A DNA stretch of 64,000 nt from Nigrospora sphaerica. Lineage: Eukaryota; Ascomycota; Sordariomycetes; Amphisphaeriales; Apiosporaceae. A program made the translations under genes and the position numbers. The stretch covers positions 1,302,001 to 1,366,000 of the forward strand of contig JAGVVL010000025.1 in NCBI GenBank assembly GCA_018287875.1. Direction: 5' to 3'. Below, piece by piece: positions 56,910 to 64,000 of the stretch (the first letter of the stretch is position 1; every line of letters begins with the position of its first letter). Under the pieces are notes generated by a model. It was not told where the DNA came from. It worked only from the letters and a program-made list of their open reading frames with translations, and made no database searches.

Positions 56910-59900
56910 CTAGGCATTGACCTCGGCGAACCAGCTGCGCAGCAGGCCGGCAAGGGCAGCGGGCAGGTCCTGCAGATCGTGGACGATGAGGTAGTACTGG
57001 AAGGGGAAGGTGTCGAGGTAGGTCTCGGTCTTGACCTTCATCTCGCCCATGGCGTCGGTGACGAACTTGGCGGTGCGCAGGTTGAGCACGCTGCTCGTCT
57101 TGCCGCCGCCGCCGCCGCTGGCCTCGTCCATGATGATGAAGACGACCATGATGCGCTCCTCCATGGCCTCGCGCAGGAGGCGGCGGATCTCGTCGTGGTC
57201 CTGCGATGGCGTCAGGCCGTCCGACAGGATAAGGGCAAGCTGCCAGAGATCTTCGCCGCCGCGCCCGGGGTTCTGCAGCCGCGCCGCTCGGAAGCGCGTG
57301 ATGGTATCGCGCACCAGCGCCTTGACGTCGGTGTGGTCCTGCTGGAAGCGGAACCGCTGCAGTACGCGCGCCCCCGCGTCGTGGCTGGCGAAGGGCTCGG
57401 CAAAGTCGTGCGCCATAAAGGTGTGCTGGCCAAAACCCAGCACGCCGATCTGGCCCACCTCGAGCAGCGTCAGCGCCCGCGACACCATGACCAGCGACTC
57501 GAGCGCCAGTGCGCCCGACGCCGACTCGCCCATCGACTTGGAGTCGTCGACACACAGCAGGATCTGGTATGACCGCTTCGTCGGGATCGCCCGCCGCATC
57601 CAGATCTTGTCGCGTTTGTATGACGACGCGATGTAGGGGATGATGCGCTTGATGTTGAGCCGCTTGCCCGTGCGGTACGAGCCCGATAGTTTGGTCGACT
57701 GCGACGGCGTGAGGATCAGTCGGAGCTGCGACGTCAGCGCGAGCGAGAGCGGGTTGGTCTTGGCTTGGAAGCCGCCCCATTGTTGCATGGCCTCATCGAA
57801 GTCGCGAAGCTCGGCCGCGGGCTCTGATATGTACGTCTCGGAGAGCTGGACCGATGTCTCATCGACGTCCTCCTCGTCTTGCTCTTGGCGCTCGACGCCT
57901 TGCGTGGGCGGTGTGATCTCCCGGTCGTAGGCGCCCTTGCGAGTAGAAACACCAGGCTGTCCCTCGTCCTTCTGCTGCTGCTCCGGCTTCTCTGCCGCCT
58001 CGGTAGGCTCTGACATGTCCATCTTGTCGGCAGCATCTTCCGTATCCGCCGGCTCCTCGTCCTCGGCCATGACTCGGCTGTCAGGCACCTGCTCCTCGTC
58101 ATCTATGGCCATGGCATCGTCGAACGGGCGCGATTCCTCCTCAGTCGTCGTGCCAATTGCTTGCGTGTCGGCCGCCATGTCGTCGTTTTGTAGATGCTGG
58201 AACTCTTTGGATCCCATATCTTGCTCGTCCTTTGCCGCCGTCTCCTCGGGCTCTCCAGTCTGCGCCTCCTTGATGTCACGCTGCTGTCTATGCCACTTCT
58301 CCAGAGCATCGCCTAGCGCCTTGAAGGGTTGGTCCACCGTCGACTCCTGTGCATTATCCATATCAGACTGAGCGGGCTGGTCTTGCGACTTGGAAATGCT
58401 TCCTTTGTCTCCAGTAGAAGCGTCTTGTTCGGCGGCGCTCTCGCCCATCTCGCCACTTTCGCGCTGAGCGCTGCTGTCTTGAGCGGTATCTTGGTCTTCC
58501 GTCTGGTTGGCATCTTGATCTTGACCACCGTTTCGGACGTCGCTGGGTGCGACATTGTCTTGGTTGGGGTTGGCGTCGTCGTAGTTGGGCATTTCTGGTT
58601 GCTGGCGGTCCTCCATCTGCTCCTCCTCAGGGCCCTCGCCCATCTCCTCGTCGGGTTGGATATTGGCGTTTTCCTCCTCGGGCTTCTCATCCTCCTCTGC
58701 TCCGCCCTTATCCTCGTCGGTCGGCATTGTGTCTTGCGGGGCATCGCCGTCCTCGCTTATGTTGTCGCTCTCGTTGGCTTGCTCGGCGTTTTCCTCTGTT
58801 TCCTTCTCCTCCACGTCGGATAGCTTATCCAGGTCGTCATCACTGATCGACGACATGTCGTCATCGTCCTTGCCGTCGATGTCCATATCGTCAGGTAAGG
58901 CCAGGGCGTCCTGCTCCTCGACGTTCTGATCCTGGTGGTTCATTTCCTCAAACTCCGCCCCTTCCTCTTGCTCGGCGCCGAGGTCATCCTCTTGGTCCTG
59001 TTCATCTTGCTTCTGCTCGGACTGATCTTCGTCGGCTTGGTCGCCAGACTCCTCAGGCTTGTTCTTCTTGTCGTCAGGCTTCGAATCGGCAGCCATCTGC
59101 TCGTCCTTCTTCTCTTTGCCCTGGGCTTGGTCGCCTTGTTGCTCCTTTTCGGCGTCGTCTTCGTTTTCGCCATCCCACATCTTTTCGTCGACGGCGGTCG
59201 GGTCAAGATCGTCCACATCCCCAGTTTCCTCATCCATGTCGTCCTTTTCATCTTCGTCGCCGGATTGGGATCCCTTCTCATCCTCGTCTTCCCCGGCAGC
59301 ACTGCCCATTTCGCCTTCCATGTCTTCATCGGCCATATCGACAGCGTCCTTCTCGTCCTCTATCTCGTCCTTCCTAGACTCCTCGTTCTTCTGCTGGGCC
59401 AGCTCGGTGAGGTCTTCGTCGGGCTGGACATCCTTGCTGATGTCCTCGGCACCCTCGCCCTCGCCGAGACCTGTACCCTCTTCCAGGTTGCCTGTCTCGC
59501 CAGAGGTTTCATCTGACTTCTCCTTGGGTGTGCAAAAGCCTTGCCCAGCAAGCTGGACGAAGCTCTTGCTGAGAGTGAAAGCCATCTTTGAAGTGTTGGC
59601 GTTGAGCTCCGAGTAGGTCGAGATGGTTTGCCGGCAGATGGCACGGTACTGCTCCACAATGGGGTATATCGCACCCACCAAGGATGTGGCAAGTTGGTTG
59701 GTGTTCTTGTCTCCCAAGTCGATCTCAAGGAGCTGAGACAAAGTGCTACTCAGAGTATCCCGAATCTGGCCCATGTGGAGGGACTTGATAGCACCTACCA
59801 TCGCATCGTTGTGCTTGCTGAGCCAGCCGCTCTCGTCCGTGGCCGTAGGGAGTTTCGCATAAGCTTTGTGAACCTGCTCGACAGCCACAAGAATGCTATC

Positions 59901-62900
59901 ACCAAGCGTCTTCACGGCGGGGAGCAGTGTGGTTAGCAAGCTTCCATGGCCACCATGGGCTATGGGGTGCTCCGTCACCGCAGTCCAGAACCCGATTTGC
60001 TCAAGTATGAAGGCAAGATCTGCACGCTCCTGACAAAGTACCTTCAGGTCGGCATCGAGTTCGAACAAGTTTTGGCTCAGATCTTGCTCATTTGCGAGTT
60101 GAGCAGCTGATACAAGCCTCTTTGGCAACTCGGCTGGCAAAGCGGCCAGGAGAGGTGAAAGCTTCTGGGCCCAGGCTCTCAGCTTGGCGACAACCTGGCC
60201 GTTGTCGGTGTTGCCGAACTTTCCATGGATCTCGACCAATTGCACGGCCACCCCGAGGATTTCGATAACCCACGCCGAGGTGCTTCGAACATTGGTTGTT
60301 TTAGTCTGATGGCGCACATCGTTGTCACTCTGGCTCGTAATATTCTTGAGATGTTTGATGACAGAATCAAGCTTGGTGGTCTCCTCGTAAGCCGCTGAAA
60401 GGGTGACCCGCTGTCGACGGATTGCATAAAGCATCCCCTCAATCAGACCAATGCTCCTGGTAACTTCAGCACCCGTCAGGTCCTCGGAATGCTCGTGGGC
60501 AGTTCCTCGAACCCGGGGGACCATGTCGAGCAATCTGTGAAAGTAATAGTCCGCACTGCCATTGGCCGACAATGAGCCTAAGCGGGACAAAACGACGGCG
60601 AGAGAATCTTGTTCCGCAAGAGTGTCCATGCTCAGATTGTACCGGAAACCCATCTCGCGGATCTCCCTGAGAACATCTGCGAACAGCTTGCGCTTCCGCG
60701 TCTTGAGGTGCTTGACCACGTTAGTGTTTTCCTCCGTCAGGACGGAAGGCGTCTCCTTGCGGAGCTCTGTGGACGTGGAATCCAGGTCAGACAGGAAGTC
60801 GGCGATCACTCCAGCGGCATCGATGATGGAGGAAGGGCGACCCAGTTTGGCCATGATGTTGACAGTCTGCTGCGCAGACGCGAGTCTCTTGTACTCGGAG
60901 TCCCATTGGGAGATGCCTTTGGCGCACACCGCAAGTGGTTCGTCGTGGACCTGCACGGCCAGCATTGGTTTGCCGCCCGCAGTTTCGGGGTGCATCTCAT
61001 CGGGAAGCCCCGAGTCGATTAGGGTCTTCATCGACTGGCCAAGTACGTCTCGGAACTTCCTGACGATCCTGAAAAGCTTGTGATGGGACTTGCGGGCGCT
61101 CTCCCGAAGAGCAACAATGTTGGTGTCCTTCCAGCTGGCCAGAAGCAAGACATCCCTCATCTGCTTCTCAATTGGCGCTCTGCCTCGTTGAATGGTCTCT
61201 TGCACGACCTTCTCAAACCGGGAGTAGAAACTTATGAAGTTTTGAACAGCATCGCTAATAACCGACATCTCTGGCCAATCCAGGACAAGTAAGTCGAGTT
61301 GCTTCCGCAGTTGCCTCAGAAGATTGATGCGACTGCTGAACTGGCCAACATCGGAGGAGGAAAAGTAGACCTCAAGCTGCTTGAGGAGGCCCATAGCGTG
61401 GTCTTGCAGGCTGTCTCCCTTCTGGGCCAAAGCCATGGGCCCGGCAATAATGGCCTGGTACGCGACGAACCACCAGGAGTTCGCATCGTCTTCGCACTTT
61501 TTGACTTCCATGTCGAACAGCTTGCCCCAGGTAGAGAGTTCCAACCGACGCCAGCTGACGAGCATGTCGGTGAGCTGGTTGTAGACTGGCAGCACTCCGT
61601 GGACCTTGCTGGCCCAGCCTCCAAATTGCCACTCATATACAAAGCTGTGGAGCCGCTCGACCGATGTGATGATCTTCGCCAAAGGTGACGAGTGCGCTTC
61701 TTCGAGGACGGTATCGCAAGCCAGGACAGCATCTTCCAATGGTTGTAGGTGGCCGATCTCGTCGATTTTCTGCAACTGACGAAACTGCGCGCGGATCTCG
61801 TTGACGAGCTTGACCAGTCTCCGCGATTCGGCCAGGTTGGCGTCAGTGTAGAAATTGTAGGATGACGGTGTTGTTGTTGTCTTGAAATCGGCGAGCTTCT
61901 CATCCAGTACCATCAGAGTGGCTGGGAGAAGGGCTCGATCCGAGATTTGCTTCCCATCCTCTTTGGAGACCTTGCGGAGAGCGAGCTTGCAAAGCTTCCT
62001 GATGCTCTCTGGTGCGCCACGGGCACTCAAAAAGATGTCCCGATGAGTTCCAGCCAGCTTGATCGCCAGGGCGCGAGCTTGGCCAGTCTTGAGCTGGGAC
62101 TTGGGGCTATTATCTTTTTTGTCCTCATCATAGCTGGGGAAGAGCTTGTCGAAGTCTTCCTGGGTGGCTGCCTCCTCGTCTTCGAACCCGCCTTGATATC
62201 GGTACATGCTTTGGCGTTGCTCCTCTGCCTTGCGATCAGCTTCAAGCTTCTGGCTCCATTGGTCATAGAAAGAGTGAATGGATTGGAAGATGGCGCGGCG
62301 CGTCGAGGAGTCGAGCGCGTCCATTCCCTCCAAGGATACGACGGCCGAAACGTAGCTGAGAAGGTCCATGCCCTGGAGCTTGGATGTATCGTCGAGGGAG
62401 TAACGGGAAGAGTCGCCCATGAGCGGTACAAATTTGAGCAGAGACTCGCATGGTTGCTCCAGTCTCTCTTGCTGGATGGCGACCCCTTCGCTCAGTGAGA
62501 GGCCAATATCCAGGCAATGGAGAATGTTGGCAGCAGGAAGACTCAGGTCCTCATACTCAGGAGACTTGGGGAGCGTTAACCGAGAAACGATCTGGGAGAT
62601 GTTCTGTCGCACGACTTGCAACTGTTGGGTAGCAATGTCTGACCCAAAGCAGTGTTGGAAGAAAGCAGCGGGGATGTCGGCGCCGAGAACTGTCCTCAAC
62701 ACGCTGTTGAAACTTCCCTGCACGTCCTGGTGCTGGGAGGTCCGTCCATCGCCAGTTTGTGGCCGGTAGACAGTCTGTGCAATAATTGGTTTCTCGCCCA
62801 GAGTGCGGATTTCGTCGTCCAGAAGCTGGCACCTAGCATTCGTCGATTGCCCGGTGTAGAACAACTCGAACCGCCTCAGAGAGGAGAGCTGCCCCTGCAA

Positions 62901-64000
62901 CTTGCCAACTTGCTCCTCGTAACTTTGCAAGTCCATGAGGGGGCGCAACTGCGGATCATACATCCTGTCGGGTATGTAGAGCTTCACAAGCGCCAAAGCA
63001 AACTGTAGCCAGGCATATGACACAAAGACTCTTCGCGGCTGGGCACCCTGCTCCACAGCCCGCAAAGAAACGAGTGCAGCAACCAGGTGGACGTAAAGTA
63101 CCTCGCCTAGGTGACTCTTTCGGTCACCAATCTCTAGGGGCTTTGTCAATTTGTACGTTAGGCCCTGCTCATCGAAACCAACACCCAACTGGAGACTCTC
63201 TGCAATGTGCCGCTGAGTCTGGTTGAATGTAGCCGAAAATTCAGGCCCTAAGGCCGCGGCTGCGCTTCCCATCAGAACCACGAGTCCAGTGCTCAGCTTA
63301 TCCAAGGGGTCGCTGGTCGCGGCCTCGGAATTTTTAGCGACGAGCTGGCCTAAAACAGGCAACTCAGCTTCAAGCATGCCCAATGATTGGAGGGTGGTTG
63401 ATTCCAGTCCATCGAGCTTGGAGACGACGTTGACGGACAAGCTCTCGGTCCACGGATGAGCGTACTGGGAGGATTTCTCATCGCCCCAATCGAGGGTAGA
63501 CTTCATGCCCATGAGGTAGCCAATCATATGAAGGGGTTTGGATGTCGACGTGTGGCTCTGGAGGCGCATCTGGGCCAAGATAGGCATATTGGAGAGAACA
63601 ACCATCTCGTTGACCTCGGGCAGGGTTTCTTTCTGGCTTCTGAGGTTTTCAAGTACAACAAGTTGGCGAAGGTACTCGAACTCCTTGGCAAGCGTGGGCA
63701 AGATGTGTTCGTTCTCTTCCAGTTTCTTGATCTCCCCCTCGAGGTTGGTGATAAGATCTTCGCAGTCGGGCATGTTATCTCGAACAATGCTGTAGACCTT
63801 GACTAAAGACGTCATGATCTGGGCAAGACTGCCAATGGATGATCTAGCATTCCACTTGACCTTGTCAAACTCGGGCGCCAAAGCTTCAATCCGGCGGACC
63901 ATGGCGCTGGTGGCAGAATTCGTAATAGGCAAAGGTCTGTAGGCCTCCCAGAGCGGCTGCATGCTGAGTCCGGTCGTGAGCTTGAAGCCAGCGACGAATG
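56910..64000 (-). CDS. mdn1: Midasin (MDN1/REA1), C-terminal half, cut by the window edge
   Basis: A single open frame runs from the right window edge to the stop at 56910-56912, about 2,360 codons with no intron. Midasin is the giant dynein-like AAA+ ATPase that removes assembly factors from pre-60S ribosomes in the nucleus. The six AAA+ modules lie outside the window. Seen here are the long helical linker (63960 to about 59530), a very acidic Asp/Glu/Gln-rich region (about 59530-57900; DEDEKGSQSGDEDEKDD and similar), and the C-terminal VWA/MIDAS domain (about 57660-56913). The metal-site motif reads DDSKSMGES near 57550, with further motif parts GVLGFGQHTF and LILSDGLTPSQDHDE. The protein ends RSWFAEVNA. 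This domain grips Rsa4 and Ytm1 in yeast. The frame continues upstream of the first in-window ATG (FKLTTGLSMQPLWEAYRP), so the true start lies beyond the window. Confidence 0.97.
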   Translation of the reverse strand, partial: FVAGFKLTTGLSMQPLWEAYRPLPITNSATSAMVRRIEALAPEFDKVKWNARSSIGSLAQIMTSLVKVYSIVRDNMPDCEDLITNLEGEIKKLEENEHILPTLAKEFEYLRQLVVLENLRSQKETLPEVNEMVVLSNMPILAQMRLQSHTSTSKPLHMIGYLMGMKSTLDWGDEKSSQYAHPWTESLSVNVVSKLDGLESTTLQSLGMLEAELPVLGQLVAKNSEAATSDPLDKLSTGLVVLMGSAAAALGPEFSATFNQTQRHIAESLQLGVGFDEQGLTYKLTKPLEIGDRKSHLGEVLYVHLVAALVSLRAVEQGAQPRRVFVSYAWLQFALALVKLYIPDRMYDPQLRPLMDLQSYEEQVGKLQGQLSSLRRFELFYTGQSTNARCQLLDDEIRTLGEKPIIAQTVYRPQTGDGRTSQHQDVQGSFNSVLRTVLGADIPAAFFQHCFGSDIATQQLQVVRQNISQIVSRLTLPKSPEYEDLSLPAANILHCLDIGLSLSEGVAIQQERLEQPCESLLKFVPLMGDSSRYSLDDTSKLQGMDLLSYVSAVVSLEGMDALDSSTRRAIFQSIHSFYDQWSQKLEADRKAEEQRQSMYRYQGGFEDEEAATQEDFDKLFPSYDEDKKDNSPKSQLKTGQARALAIKLAGTHRDIFLSARGAPESIRKLCKLALRKVSKEDGKQISDRALLPATLMVLDEKLADFKTTTTPSSYNFYTDANLAESRRLVKLVNEIRAQFRQLQKIDEIGHLQPLEDAVLACDTVLEEAHSSPLAKIITSVERLHSFVYEWQFGGWASKVHGVLPVYNQLTDMLVSWRRLELSTWGKLFDMEVKKCEDDANSWWFVAYQAIIAGPMALAQKGDSLQDHAMGLLKQLEVYFSSSDVGQFSSRINLLRQLRKQLDLLVLDWPEMSVISDAVQNFISFYSRFEKVVQETIQRGRAPIEKQMRDVLLLASWKDTNIVALRESARKSHHKLFRIVRKFRDVLGQSMKTLIDSGLPDEMHPETAGGKPMLAVQVHDEPLAVCAKGISQWDSEYKRLASAQQTVNIMAKLGRPSSIIDAAGVIADFLSDLDSTSTELRKETPSVLTEENTNVVKHLKTRKRKLFADVLREIREMGFRYNLSMDTLAEQDSLAVVLSRLGSLSANGSADYYFHRLLDMVPRVRGTAHEHSEDLTGAEVTRSIGLIEGMLYAIRRQRVTLSAAYEETTKLDSVIKHLKNITSQSDNDVRHQTKTTNVRSTSAWVIEILGVAVQLVEIHGKFGNTDNGQVVAKLRAWAQKLSPLLAALPAELPKRLVSAAQLANEQDLSQNLFELDADLKVLCQERADLAFILEQIGFWTAVTEHPIAHGGHGSLLTTLLPAVKTLGDSILVAVEQVHKAYAKLPTATDESGWLSKHNDAMVGAIKSLHMGQIRDTLSSTLSQLLEIDLGDKNTNQLATSLVGAIYPIVEQYRAICRQTISTYSELNANTSKMAFTLSKSFVQLAGQGFCTPKEKSDETSGETGNLEEGTGLGEGEGAEDISKDVQPDEDLTELAQQKNEESRKDEIEDEKDAVDMADEDMEGEMGSAAGEDEDEKGSQSGDEDEKDDMDEETGDVDDLDPTAVDEKMWDGENEDDAEKEQQGDQAQGKEKKDEQMAADSKPDDKKNKPEESGDQADEDQSEQKQDEQDQEDDLGAEQEEGAEFEEMNHQDQNVEEQDALALPDDMDIDGKDDDDMSSISDDDLDKLSDVEEKETEENAEQANESDNISEDGDAPQDTMPTDEDKGGAEEDEKPEEENANIQPDEEMGEGPEEEQMEDRQQPEMPNYDDANPNQDNVAPSDVRNGGQDQDANQTEDQDTAQDSSAQRESGEMGESAAEQDASTGDKGSISKSQDQPAQSDMDNAQESTVDQPFKALGDALEKWHRQQRDIKEAQTGEPEETAAKDEQDMGSKEFQHLQNDDMAADTQAIGTTTEEESRPFDDAMAIDDEEQVPDSRVMAEDEEPADTEDAADKMDMSEPTEAAEKPEQQQKDEGQPGVSTRKGAYDREITPPTQGVERQEQDEEDVDETSVQLSETYISEPAAELRDFDEAMQQWGGFQAKTNPLSLALTSQLRLILTPSQSTKLSGSYRTGKRLNIKRIIPYIASSYKRDKIWMRRAIPTKRSYQILLCVDDSKSMGESASGALALESLVMVSRALTLLEVGQIGVLGFGQHTFMAHDFAEPFASHDAGARVLQRFRFQQDHTDVKALVRDTITRFRAARLQNPGRGGEDLWQLALILSDGLTPSQDHDEIRRLLREAMEERIMVVFIIMDEASGGGGGKTSSVLNLRTAKFVTDAMGEMKVKTETYLDTFPFQYYLIVHDLQDLPAALAGLLRSWFAEVNA

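Noticed and set aside
56772..57572. 266-codon plus-strand frame over the end of midasin
   Set aside because: It is antisense to the VWA/MIDAS domain; the midasin strand carries the conserved motifs.
1..64000. tRNA, 5S rRNA, rRNA or CRISPR array
   Set aside because: I searched by eye for B-box GGTTCGANNCC and its complement, Neurospora-type 5S sequence, and evenly spaced repeats. The few partial matches (for example near 34148 and 43835) lack the rest of a tRNA.

Overview
The window is nuclear DNA from a filamentous ascomycete. Its genes carry short GT-AG introns (about 50-130 nt), it has Zn2Cys6 and GH43 genes of filamentous-fungal type, third codon positions are GC-rich, promoters and 5' leaders are pyrimidine-rich, and intergenic DNA is full of TACCTA/GTAC motifs. 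The protein flavour suggests Sordariomycetes, perhaps Chaetomiaceae; this lineage call is inference. No bacterial, viral, CRISPR, tRNA or rRNA feature was found.

Layout. After a 3.7 kb gene-free stretch come a Zn2Cys6 transcription factor (3724-7029 +), a Xaa-Pro aminopeptidase (8188-10027 +), an ER-Golgi L-type lectin (10303-11714 -) divergent from the ALG8 glucosyltransferase (12936-14558 +), the ITC1/ACF1 subunit of an ISWI remodeller (16729-20150 +), an intronless LCAT-like alpha/beta hydrolase (23968-26607 +), ribosomal protein eL43 (27714-28437 -), a saccharopine-dehydrogenase-like oxidoreductase (29602-31128 +), a secreted GH43 enzyme (31709-33556 -), a DUF155/RMD1-type membrane protein (35184-36992 +), an INO80-type HMG-box protein (38610-40141 -) divergent from CCT8 (40767-42610 +), a seven-helix membrane protein (46561-47811 -), an unrecognised gene (54913-56115 +), and the C-terminal half of midasin (56910 to the window end, -).

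Most of these are unlinked housekeeping genes: glycoprotein assembly and traffic (ALG8, lectin), ribosome biogenesis and structure (midasin, eL43), chromatin remodelling (ITC1, HMG-box protein) and protein folding (CCT8). I see no biosynthetic cluster. The exon models given are mine; each was checked for splice-site consensus and reading-frame closure.

Two gene-poor stretches, 42.6-46.5 kb and 47.8-54.9 kb, differ from the rest. They have more A+T, scattered short open frames with coding-like composition, and at least one apparently frameshifted relic. The strongest oddities are three in-frame, amber-separated 78-nt repeats over the 3' end of the HMG-box gene, introns that are multiples of three and lack stops in ALG8 and ITC1, a start codon isolated on its own exon in ITC1, and the ambiguous splicing of the unrecognised gene at 54.9 kb. 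I did not find a convincing, previously undescribed multi-gene system.
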